Shown here: positions 49,735 to 60,595 of the stretch, one piece after another
How positions within the stretch are numbered: the first letter of the stretch is position 1
Layout of the letters: every line of letters begins with the position of its first letter
Assembly (NCBI GenBank): GCA_029204225.1
Contig: CM055111.1
Location: forward strand, 44,989,815 to 45,053,814
Length of the DNA: 64,000 bases
Source: Diphasiastrum complanatum
Lineage: Eukaryota; Streptophyta; Lycopodiopsida; Lycopodiales; Lycopodiaceae
Direction: 5' to 3'
Program-made: the position numbers and the translations under genes
Notes under the pieces: model-generated
Databases searched by the model: none
Told to the model about the DNA's origin: nothing
What the model saw: the letters and a program-made list of their open reading frames with translations, nothing else

Positions 49735-51260
49735 AAAGTTAAAAATTGTTTGAAAATTTGCCTAAAATATTGAATGTCAAATTTATAAAAAACAATAAAA
49801 ATAAAAATAAAAAGTTTCATTTTGTTATAATTTACGAATATGAAAAAACATAAGTTATTATATATATTTTTTATTTCAAAATTTGTCTTGATTGCAAAAT
49901 TTCAAATGTGAACAAATTCTTGATAGATTTTTTTTAAGAATAATTTCCGATTTTCAAACTTTCCAAATTTACCTTTTCGAGAAACAATTGAAAATATAAG
50001 TGATTTGAACAGTTTAAAATTTCTAAAATCAAGTTATTTGTTGTTGTTTTTTTAATATACACATATTTAACTTATTTATGAGTAATTATGATGACTAAAA
50101 TATCAATACCTAAAATTGATTGTATTGAAAAATGTGTACAAGATACAACTAAAAAATTTGTGAAAAAATGTATCACTTTAGATTATCAATCTTGCTCCTC
50201 ATATACCACCATTTTTTTTAAATTAGAGGTTTTAAAATGAGACTATCTTAAAACAAAAGGCTCGAACCACATTTAGATCAACTAAATACAAAGCATAATC
50301 TATAATGAGGTTTTACATCAACTAAATACAATGCATAATCTATAATGAGATTTGTGTGAGAAACACAAAATCCAAGAGCAAGCAAAAGAAGAGTTTATTG
50401 TCAAATTGAGTTTGACGAGGATCCGTTTCCACACCACTGACTTCACATTTTGAGTGAGAGAATTTGTGAGAGTTTCTTGGCTGAGAAAGGTGGTCATTTG
50501 AAATCCTATAGTGTGGCATATACTTATTAGCTTCCATCTAAGGTGGAAAAAAACTCAAGGATTTGTTAATATCGTCAGAAATTAGTTTGATAGCTTCCTA
50601 CGAAGTTGAGAATCTTTGAAAAATCACAGAAACATGGTAGGCTTTCTAGGTGATATAAATGCAAGAGTTAGGGTAAACTTAAAATTAAAAGAAACAACAC
50701 AAGATGGGGTTATTAGTAGTGCAGGTAAGAGGTAGATTTATAAATTTTTGCTGCTAGAATTTAGTTCCTTGATGCCTTGAAAAGGAAGAAACAAGCTAGT
50801 TTCACGAGCTAAGTTTCTCGTCTTCTACAGGGTTTAACTTTTCGAAAGCCTAGACATAAAACAGCGAACAACTGAAAATCATAAAAGAAATTTATGCCAA
50901 TAACACTTGAATCGTGATATTTGTAGGATAAACCATGTTAGGCAGATGAGTGATTCAAGACATTGCTTTGAATCCCAACTATAAATGGTCTTGAATGGCT
51001 GATTGTGCACATTTTTGCTTCAGAAAATTTGATCAACCATTTAATACACAGCTCAATACAAGCATTGACCGCCGCATTGGGGGTTTTGTCACCCATAGCA
51101 AAGGCATCATTCCTGTTTGGTGAAATGATCTGATTAAGACAACTTTTCTGATACTCATCTTCCTTGTCAATGCTGCAATGTGGCTTCTTGAATCCTAATT
51201 AATCACCAGTGACCTCCTCCCACAAAGAATCTAAAAAAAAAGTGCTTTCGATGCCGTATA
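49735..51260. other. AT-rich intergenic stretch
   Basis: No supported feature. A 40-bp near-direct repeat (TTTTACATCAACTAAATACA and context) is seen around 50260-50345. The region lies between the two halves of the reverse transcriptase. Confidence 0.35.
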
Positions 51261-51262
51261 TT

Positions 51263-51440
51263 CTACAACATGCTCTACAAGAGTGCTACTCTGCTGTTCA
51301 CTAGCATCCGGAAGAGCTCGTTCGCCTGCTGCTCTAAAAGCCCTAGGCCCTTCCCAAGCTCCTTCGACTGCTCTCTCAAATTCCCAGCCAATCGCCTCAG
51401 CTCAAAAGCTTGCAGCTCATCTTCAACATCACATCATCGT
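51263..51440 (-). pseudogene. Short coiled-coil-like coding fragment, unassigned
   Basis: The minus strand has an open run of about 50 codons: DVEDELQAFELRRLAGNLRE, then SKELGKGLGLLEQQANEL, then FRMLVNSRVALL and a stop. The heptad-like leucines and the end FRMLVNSRVALL look like a real protein C-terminus. They vaguely recall the C-terminal helices of plant BYPASS/ROH1-like proteins, but this is weak. Upstream frames are closed. GC content is higher than around it, and it lies about 85 bp from the mitochondrial rRNA fragment, so it may have arrived with it. Confidence 0.35.
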
Positions 51441-51523
51441 CCAAGATATCATGGAGCTACTTAATGATGGCATCATTTGGAGCTGCTTAACGATGGCACA
51501 ACAAAACAATTCTCAAGCTGCAT

Positions 51524-51813
51524 TGCCCTTCTTCTTCACTCACGCAATATTGCTAGATCAGGCTTTCGCCCATTGTCCAAGATTCCCCACTGCTGCCTCC
51601 CCCGGAGTCTGGGCCGTGTCTCAGTCTCAGTGTGGCTGATCATCCGAAAAGACCAACCAAGCATCATTGGCTTGGTCAGCCTTTACCCAACCAACTACCT
51701 AATACTACGTAGACTCATCAAACAGCGCTTTTTAGCTTTTGTTTATTCAGGATTTGGCCCAAACTGTTTGGCAGATTCCCACGCGTTAAGCACTCGTTCG
51801 CCACTTCGTTTAC
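51524..51813 (-). pseudogene. rrn18: Mitochondrial small-subunit rRNA fragment (nuclear mitochondrial insertion)
   Basis: The plus strand is the complement of the 5' domain of bacterial-type 16S rRNA: CACTCACGC, GATCAGGCTTTCGCCCATTG, TCCCCACTGCTGCCTCCC, GTCTGGGCCGTGTCTCAGTC, GTGTGGCTGATCATCC and TTCGCCACTTCG. It corresponds to about positions 100-415 of the E. coli molecule, transcribed on the minus strand. The text CATTGGCTTGGTCAGCCTTT and AATACTACGTAGACTCATCA fits plant mitochondrial rrn18 and not the chloroplast gene. The universally conserved segment after CTGCCTCCC is damaged (one base short and changed), and only about 290 bp is present, so this is a decayed nuclear copy, not a working rRNA gene. 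Confidence 0.9.
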
Positions 51814-51829
51814 AAAACAATTCTTGATA

Positions 51830-52290
51830 AAATGAGCAACACCTCAACCGCAAGCACTACCATCGCAAGCACTGCAATCACTTGGAGAAAATTAACTTCT
51901 TGCACTGTTCCGCGAGCTCCTACAAGAGCAAAAGTTGCGCTACCATCATTTGAGCAGAAACGATAAACTATTTCTCCAGAAAAGCTCGCAGACGTTGCAA
52001 TCACTTGGAAAAAAAATACCTTTTTGCACTGTTCTACGAGCTCTTGCAAGAGCAAAATTTTTTTCAAAAGTTTTCGACCTATGCTCAGCATAGGTGAATC
52101 TTTTCCTCAGACAAAGAATCTTTAAATTACATAACAAAAATATTCTCTATAAACAAAAAGATTCTCCTACGCCGAGCATTGAAAAAAAAAATTGGCTATG
52201 TTTGAGGAAAAGATTCACCAATGCTGAGCATATGTCGTAAACTTTTGAAAAAAAATTTGCTCTCAAGCATAGCCAATTTTTATGGCAAAC
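51830..52290. repeat. Inverted repeat with TATGCTCAGCATA palindromes
   Basis: The arm 52025-52112 (AGCAAAATTTTTTTCAAAAG ... TGAATCTTTTCCTCAGACA) pairs with 52185-52262 in reverse complement. Each arm contains a TATGCTCAGCATA-type palindrome (52078-52094, near 52230). The preceding 51830-51970 has two near-repeats of TTGCACTGTTC followed by CGAGCTC. Confidence 0.7.
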
Positions 52291-52489
52291 TCAAGTATCC
52301 AGGCACATGAATCGAGACTTTCCCTTGGATAGACAAAGTGTAGGAACAGAACTTTCATAGTTTCTCAAAAATCGATGTTAAATTTTTTACAGAAGCATGT
52401 AGACCTTTTTATGAGTAATAGTTTTTAAAAAAACGACAGGCTTTAAAGAATGCAGGTTTTTTTAGAATAACTCAAAATAGATTTCTAGA

Positions 52490-53400
52490 GCATTGAAATT
52501 TTTTATGGGATTGTTGTTTTTTGGGACTATATTCAAAGCTGAAAATCACATGTTGAAAATTGTCACTTCTCACTTGACATTGGTTCATGTAAATATTGAT
52601 CAAACATTAGAATATGTTGATGATATGATTTCACACGTGTGGAGCCTGTTCCCACGTGTGAAAGGATGTACTTTTCATGTTTATATATATCCAAATTGAT
52701 TTTGTATCATTCTAGTTAGTGTGAACATGAAATGACTAGTTTTTAGTCAAGTTGACTAGTCACCTACAAATTAGCTTTTCCTTGCATGTGCATGAGTAAA
52801 TGCTCCCACATGGCAAGTGGATGTTCACACGTGTGTATAGAGTACTAGAAGATAAGAGTTGACCATTTTCCTTAGATCCTATTTTGTAGGGAATATTCCT
52901 ATATTCTAGGAGACTAGCTTTTTGGATTTTAGTCATATTCTAGAAGGTCAACTATTGGATAAGAATCAAGGATGGATAAAATGGATAGATCTGAGTGATG
53001 TGGCACTCTTCACACGTGTGAAGGCCTGCTGGACTGTACCAGACTCATGGATGTACTTGATCCATAAAAGGATCATCATTTTGCTAAGAATATTGATGAG
53101 ACTTTTGCACTCTACACTTTTGTGAGATTTCTAGTCATTTGTCTTGTGATTTTTATGCATGATTGCTATCTAGTATCATTGTACTTGTTGTTTCAGGTGC
53201 AGGCCGTACAGTGGACAGTACTCCACACGTGTGAAGCCGCTCTCACTAAAAAATGATGTGTTGATCCATTGCTCTTGCTTAAATCCAAGTGTAGTGAATC
53301 TAGATCAAGATCTAATGTGTAGAACTTGATAGATTCATTGATTAAGCAACCAATAACTCTCTATGATTGTAAAGTACAATCATTATTGTCCTAAAAACTG
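52490..53400. repeat. LTR-like segment with four CACACGTGTG palindromes
   Basis: Exact CACACGTGTG at 52632-52641, 52826-52835, 53011-53020 and 53224-53233, plus CCCACGTGTG at 52651. In minus orientation the last copy is followed by GTACTGTCC and TGTACGG, echoing the plus-oriented LTRs at 15.8, 21.1 and 28.4 kb. No pol is adjacent. The short frames here are not convincing. Confidence 0.5.
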
Positions 53401-53559
53401 TAAAATTTATCATCACATCCATATCAACTCAAATCAAAGTCGAGTAATAAATAATTGTGCTCTATATTTTGAAGTCTTTCCAATGGTTGGTTTGACACTT
53501 TCAAAAAATTGATGCCTTTGATGCTTCTTAGTGGTACGTTTTATTATCTTGGAGTATTG

Positions 53560-53930
53560 ACTTACTTTGTCGACAACAACAACGAAGGCCCATATTGAGT
53601 CCTATGCTGAGCATAGGACTCACAATGGGCCTTCTTTCACAACTTACACTTTGTTGACAACTTCATCGACAAAGTGGTCCTATGTTTAACAATTCTGTGC
53701 TCAGCACGAAAATGTTGAACATAGTTACGCTTTATCGACAAAGTTGATAACAAAGGTGATGAAGGCCTATGGCCATTCCTATGCTAAGCATAGCAAGAGA
53801 AACTATTGTTATGCTCAACGTAGCAATATCCGTTCTTTTGCTATGCTCAGCATACCAAAAGTTTCTCTTGCTATGCTCAGCATAGCAAGAGAAACTACGT
53901 GAAAGTTTTAGAAACAAAAAAAAATTAAAT
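53560..53930. repeat. Cluster of TATGCTNAGCATA palindromes
   Basis: 53597-53621 is a perfect palindrome with 12-bp arms around one base (GAGTCCTATGCT-g-AGCATAGGACTC), extending to a 51-bp near-palindrome at 53584-53634. Further related units are at about 53780, 53845 and 53873, linked by GCAAGAGAAACTA and its complement TAGTTTCTCTTGC. The transcript would form several stacked hairpins. Confidence 0.8.
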
Positions 53931-54370
53931 TCCTGAAATTTAAGAAATTCAAATTTTGAAAATTAAAAATCAAAAGAATAAAAAATGAAAAGAATTAAAA
54001 AACAAAAAAATTAAAAAAATCAAGAAAATTAAAATTTAGAAAGTTAAAATTGAAAAAACCAAAATTTTAAAAAATTAATAAAAAATCAAAAATTATAATA
54101 TCAAAAACTATAAATATCAAAAAAATAAAATATCATAAAATCATAAAATCATAAAAAATCAATATTAAAAGTTAAAATTTTTTCGAAATTTGATTTTTTC
54201 TAGAGATTTAAAAAAAAATTAAAAACTGAAAAATAAAAAATAAACTAAAAATAAATGAATTTGAATACTTATATTGAATATTGAGATAAAACTATAATTT
54301 AAAATTAAAACATAAGAGCACTTTGATAATTCACAAATGTTGTGGAGTATTTCACAAATATTTTTTTGTA
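53930..54370. other. A-rich low-complexity DNA
   Basis: Long runs of A with interspersed T and few G/C, repeating patterns such as ATTAAAAAA and ATCATAAAATC. No feature. Confidence 0.6.
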
Positions 54371-54376
54371 AATTGA

Positions 54377-54760
54377 AAAAATGTGATATGTGAGAATAGG
54401 CAAATTGCAGAAGCTGCAAAAATAAAGTATTGTGATGATCCGAATGAAATTCAAATTGGAAGTCTTGTTGCACTTTTAGCTTCAAAAAATAGAGAAGAAC
54501 ATCCATTTTGGATTGCCAAAGTTCTTGAGTTCATTCAAGATGGTAATCAGACAAAAATATAATTGTGTCCATTTGTTACGCACCACTTCAACACCAATTT
54601 TTTTTTTGAGAAGGTACGAATTTGAAATTTTGCAAGTAGATCCGAAGGACAAGAGAAAGTGATTGTCAAAAAATCAACCAAGAGTCGATGATTTGAATTT
54701 ACAAGATGTAGATGTTTTGGCATTTAATTTTTAAGTTAACAATAACCAATCATCTACTAA
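54377..54760 (+). pseudogene. Degenerate fragment with a PFWIAKVLEF (BAH/Tudor-like) segment
   Basis: An open plus-strand run reads CDDPNEIQIGSLVALLASKN, then EEHPFWIAKVLEFIQDGN, to a stop at about 54560. In another frame downstream come FEILQVDPKDKRK and RVDDLNLQDVDVLAFNF. The layout of a short beta-barrel-like segment (IGSLVALLA ... PFWIAKVLEF) and then a conserved-looking linker suggests a chromatin-reader-like or transposon-associated protein. It lies on the opposite strand to, and between, the two RT halves. I cannot name the family. Confidence 0.4.
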
Positions 54761-54769
54761 AGTCAATTA

Positions 54770-55280
54770 TATCCATATTGAGAGAACAACTTGGATTAAT
54801 GGAACAATCATCATTTTCAACTTGTCAGCAATAGAAGAAAAGTTGACTGACAACGTTTCTTGTCAACATCGGATGCTGATTTTGAGGAAAATATGCCCGT
54901 TGACTCTGATGAGAAAACGTGTCTTCAATTTCATCGCCTGAAAAGAGTGTTTAGAATATGTCAAGTTGTGATTTGAGAGGCATCAGTGAAAATTCCTTAG
55001 AAAATGTACTTTGAAAAAAGATTACGTAAATATAATTTAAGTTGTTTTGTATTTTAATGGGATTTTGAGTTTCAAAAATCATGTGTTGTCTTGAAATGTT
55101 ATCTCATTTGTAATTATGATGGTTTTTTGAAGTTTGCAAAAAAAAAAAACCCTTGTAGTGCTTTATTCAAAATATGCACACATTGGCATTTTTTAATAGA
55201 TAATTTAGAAAAGCCCTAAAAAAAAACCATGATTTTGGCCTAAAACTAGGGCCACTAAAAAATACCAAAAAAGATTATTC
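54770..55280. other. AT-rich stretch, possible decayed coding DNA
   Basis: Immediately downstream of the PFWIAKV fragment, scattered plus-strand runs such as YIHIERTTWINGTIIIFNL may continue it. No motif allows assignment. Confidence 0.3.
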
Positions 55281-55289
55281 TTTTTTAGG

Positions 55290-56960
55290 TCAAAGTCCCA
55301 AAACAAATGTCATCATGTTGTAGGAGTTCCATTTACACAAAGTATCCTTGTCAATATCATTCCATTTGTCCGACATCACTTTCTCAGATGCCCATCTAAA
55401 ATCATTGGACCCAGCTAAACGTCTATACTTAAGTGTTTTGACTTTGTCGATTTTGAATGCCAAGCAAATCAGTTTTGTCACAATGGTTTTTAGACCATCA
55501 GTACCTTCCAAAGGAATATTTTCATAGCATTTGAAAATATCTGTTGCTTTCATTGTATATATATGCTCAGGTAAATTTAGATAGAAGTCAAATGATGAAT
55601 CACATTGCCAAAGTAAAGATGTATCCCCATTTAGGACACTCTTATATGTTTTTGCCTTAAGGCATGCATCTCTCATAATGAAAGAATACAACATACCAAG
55701 AGCACCTGTTAGGAATTTTACAAGTCTAGAAAAACAACAATCATGTGTATTTGTGATCCATCGAAATGCTTCCTTATGCGCCATATAGGTGCAAAGTAGG
55801 TAAGATAATTCTTTTGAATATATGAAATCATCGGGTAGTAACTCACTCATAGAAGTGTTAATGTATTCCAAGGAATTTGAGATGAAATTATTTGTAGGAT
55901 CAGGGAAAGGAATAAAATCCTGGCTATCAAGTCTTTCTATAGCAAGTTTTACCAGATATATGCAAATGAAACAAGAGTTATGTTGTGCTTTATCAATTCC
56001 ATTGACATATAAATGCTTGGTGATCCACTTGCGCTCATCGCTGGCAGCTTCTTTTTTATGTAATGGGACAGTGTAATCTAGGGCATTTTTTCTAGAAGAT
56101 TCAGCATGGTTATCTATCTCTGTAACATGATACATAGGTAAGAGTTTGATGAGTTTGAACCATTCATCATGTAATTCAGTAGCAATACTTTGAATATTAG
56201 TATGTTGCAATATTATATGATTGAGTCTTTTTTCCATTGAACGTCTAAGGGCCTTACTACTGATAAGGCTGCCATCCGTAGTTACAACATGATCAAACTT
56301 ATTTGAAACAAAGCGTTTGAAACATTTAAAAGTAGAGCATGAGCAAACTTGAAGTTTTTTTATTTGAAAATTGCAGAAAACTTCATAAGGAAAATACCAT
56401 TCCATTTTGATATTCGGCATGTATGACCAACCAAACACTATATCATCAAAGGACTCATGTATAAGGCCGAATAACTGTAGTAAAATGTGAGAATAAAACT
56501 TCTTCACATGAATGGTCTCAAACATTCTATTGCAATAAAACAAATGTAAAAAGAGTTTTCCCTTTGTTTTGTGTATAATGAATGAGCTGTAAACGATTCA
56601 AAGTATTTCTGATTATCTCCCTCCTTTCCAAAACCATCTCGTCCTACAAACATATCAATCCTGATAGAAATTCAGCTTCTTGACCGGCAAGTCGCTCTTT
56701 GTACCACTCCCTTGTCCCTCTTTTCCCTTGTATCTAGTAAACTTTCTTCTTTTTCCTTGGCCAGATAGAACAGAGCTAGAGTTGTTGAGATTGAAAGTGC
56801 CTGTACGTTTTCTAGAGTTTTGAAAGAATTTGCCTTGCAAAGTAGAGAAGCTAGGCCTTTAAACAGGCATTCAATTTCTCTAATATTCTCGGCATCACCA
56901 AGATGCACAAAGAGTTTAGTAGAGGGATTTGCGGCAAGTTCAATGGATGATTCAATCATG
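55290..56960 (-). pseudogene. Penelope-like/unclassified reverse transcriptase, N-terminal region and motifs 0-A
   Basis: The minus-strand frame 56543-55290 (417 codons) is the longest transposon-like frame apart from the 43-48 kb copia. Its middle is unassigned (LRRSMEKRLNHII, HDEWFKLIKLLP). From about 55790 it reads EAFRWITNTHDCCFSRLVKF, an early RT fingers motif of the R-x-I-(S/T)-x-T type, followed by LGMLYSFIMRD and by motif A MKATDIFKCYENIPLEG, which has the first catalytic Asp. It ends TLCKWNSYNMMTFVLGL and a stop at 55290. That is the place where the other half, at 49.7 kb, begins. Upstream (56960-56655) two overlapping frames give a probable N-terminal region (SKLFVHLGD-like text and a basic stretch GQGKRRKFTRYKGKEG), frameshifted. 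No endonuclease domain was recognised. Confidence 0.65.
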
Positions 56961-56964
56961 TACT

Positions 56965-57340
56965 AGCATAGATAAAGGGAGGTAATATGGGCTTTGACAA
57001 TATCCCTAGCAAGTTTGTGTAGCCATAGAAAAAAGGCATTAAGTTGGTTTTATGGGGAGGCACCCAAAAAGAAAATGCTCAGATTATTCATCATGTACCA
57101 GATGGCATGGTCAAACCAAATAATGGAGGACTGATTTTTACACTTGTCTCCACATCTACATTTGAAAAAGGGTCTTTTCCAGTTCCAAATTCTGGCTTGG
57201 TGGAGATTCATTCTATTAAATCCAGTGTCGAAATGTCCACGGATACGTGCCTAGGTTTGCTCAGAAGGGCAACGAGAAGGCTCAAATTTATTCATGTGAA
57301 TAACAGTTTCAAAGGCAATAGGCGTATCTAGAATGGAATT
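56965..57340 (-). pseudogene. Possible upstream coding remnant of the RT element
   Basis: Minus-strand runs such as CPSEQT, ARIRGHFDTGFNRMNL and FFKCRCGDKCKNQSSIIWFD are separated by single stops in one frame. They suggest decayed coding DNA with a Cys-rich patch (C-R-C-G-D-K-C) directly upstream of the RT reading. Assignment to the same element rests on strand and position only. Confidence 0.35.
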
Positions 57341-58469
57341 TTTGTTAAGAGCAGCCAGTTTACAAGTCTGACCTTCTACTATTGATTGCTTCCTCCACAA
57401 GTGGGATCACCTATAAAGAAGGTGGCACGCTTACTCTTCCCTTCCCACGCTCTCTCTCCTTTCTCCTCTTGGCAATACAGATCTAGTTTTGCAATGCCCA
57501 TTCTCCTATGATCGGAGAGTGATTCACAGTATCAACGGTTAAGTGTATTCTCTACCTATCTATTCTTGCTATGGGATTGCTTTAAGCTGATATATGATAG
57601 AGCACATTGCACCTCTCTAGTAGGTGCTGTAGCGTGGCCTACTGCATCGCGATTCTATCTTTGCATTTGGTTGTTTGCTTATATGAAGCATTGGCACTTG
57701 CCCGTTGTCCATCGCTGCTCAGAATGGAGCTAGATTGAATATACTGCATCTGATGTGTGTAGGCAAGCCATCGCTGGCCATAAGCCATTATATTACTTGT
57801 TTGCATGTCGTTTTATGAAGCACACACTTTGCTTAAACTCGTATACTATTATGTATATCTGAACGCTTGCATGAAAGCACATTGCTGCCTTCCCAACATT
57901 GAACTCACACACCGCTTTGCATAATGATAGATTTGATGAATCAATGCCAAAAGATCTACGTTGCTGTCCAACGATGGCAAACATATTTCGATGATTATTT
58001 CAATAAAACTTTAAAGGAGTATGTCAGCAGCGTAAGACATTATCAATCATTGCACGTTCAGAAGAGTGGGATGATTCATAAATCAATTGGTTACATATCT
58101 CTTTTTGTAAGCAAGCAGTACCATAGCATATGGAATCATTGCTTATCATAAGTAGAATGGTAACCCTCATATATTCCATGAATGAGTGGTTACAAACTCT
58201 TTTATGTATGAATACGGGTATTGTGTTTTGATTATATTTTAAGTCAAGATCATGGTTCAAATATAATATGATAGTATGTTAGCTTGCAAACTCTTGTATA
58301 GCATGGATTTGCTTAAGAAGTTACAAAAATCATACATTACCTGTTTTAACAGGTAGGAATGCTGGTTTGGCATGGATTTGCCTCGTGCTTCATGTATCGG
58401 TCCAGGCTACTTACTTGTTTGCATTTTTCTACATATCTCGTGCAGCTTAGCTTCAAATGCATATTTGAT

Positions 58470-58470
<1 letters not shown>
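57340..58470. other. Unassigned DNA with an LTR-like promoter patch
   Basis: At about 57410 CTATAAAGAAGGTGGC is followed by a CT-rich leader (CACGCTCTCTCTCC), similar in layout to 59280-59340. The rest shows nothing supported. Confidence 0.35.
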
Positions 58471-59603
<1,133 letters not shown>

Positions 59604-59818
59604 AATTTGTAAGAGCCAATGTTGGCCAGATTGGTAGGAATAGATGTATGGCATACTCACATAAATGCATGCATGTACTAGCGCTCCACACAACACAAAA
59701 TTGTTGTAGGAATCTTCACCTAACTAGCATATGCTCCATCGTGGTTTTAGAAGTGAATGCGCTGAGGAAAGTGGACGGTGTGGGATGCGAGAAATGGAAA
59801 TTATCAGCTCTGATACCA
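59604..59818 (-). mobile_element. Copia leader remnant with primer-binding site
   Basis: The minus strand has TGGTATCAGAGC at 59807-59818, the initiator tRNA-Met primer-binding site, followed downstream by a typical short leader. The element would extend to lower coordinates but is cut at 59603 by segment B. An LTR should lie just above 59818. Confidence 0.5.
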
Positions 59819-60260
59819 CATCTGTTGACATTTTGAATTGATGTCAACTGATGAAACAAAAATTCTTCATAACAGGATCGTGGATTACTTAGAGAATGGA
59901 GTTTACGAGCTGTTCTTTTGTGTTAACCTAGATTATCAGTGTAGCAGTATTAAACTGCTGTGAAAAAGAGATTGTAGAAACAATTAGGCGTCTGAGACAG
60001 CCATGCAATCTTCTAATACTGACAATCTGATTAAGAAGATAATGTAGGAAATAGTTAGGCATTAGAGACAGCCATACATTTCTCTTATAATAATGTTTGT
60101 GTAAGAGGAGTGAGAGTTATTATCATTCAACAAGAATGCAAACGGATATAGAACAATAGCAAATCTGTATAGTAAAGTTGTAAACACAACGATCAGATCA
60201 CAATACAATTGCGCTGATAAGCGCGTGATCCTACTTTCAAATTCAAAGGAATTGCTAAAG
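59819..60260 (-). repeat. Possible 5' LTR next to the primer-binding site
   Basis: The DNA directly above the primer-binding site contains repeated text such as TTAGGCRT...GAGACAGCCATRC (about 59986-60010 and 60056-60080). Position is the main argument; no second LTR copy is available for comparison. Confidence 0.35.
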
Positions 60261-60262
60261 TT

Positions 60263-60266
<4 letters not shown>

Positions 60267-60315
<49 letters not shown>
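60267..60315. repeat. (AT)n microsatellite
   Basis: About 49 bp of uninterrupted AT dinucleotides. Confidence 0.95.
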
Positions 60316-60317
<2 letters not shown>

Positions 60318-60595
60318 CACTAACTATGAGGAGTCAGCTACTGAAAGACCCATTCTGGTCATTTGATCTCTGACTGATGATCACTTGTATCTCTATCTGA
60401 TCTTGTCTTCAATCACTCATTTACATTTATAGCAACTGGAAGATCTTGCATTATTCTATCTTTACATTCACAAGATTGCTTAACAATTGATCAACTGCCT
60501 ACTTAGAACAGTTGTTATTGGAGCGTGAAGATGTAGGCAGTCTATACTTGGAATACTGTGTATTTTTGCAGAGTGTCGCCTATGTAGTATCTCGT

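Noticed and set aside
51270-51827. Plus-strand frames across the mitochondrial rRNA fragment
   Set aside because: They translate the complement of rRNA; the nucleotide match to mitochondrial SSU rRNA explains the sequence.
49735-55290. The 5.5-kb gap as a spliced intron of the RT gene
   Set aside because: No good acceptor lies just before the second half, the two edges look like duplicates of one segment, and both halves are already mutated. Insertion or two copies is more likely, though not proven.
55822-56076. Plus-strand frame within the RT region
   Set aside because: Antisense shadow of the 417-codon minus-strand frame that carries RT motifs.
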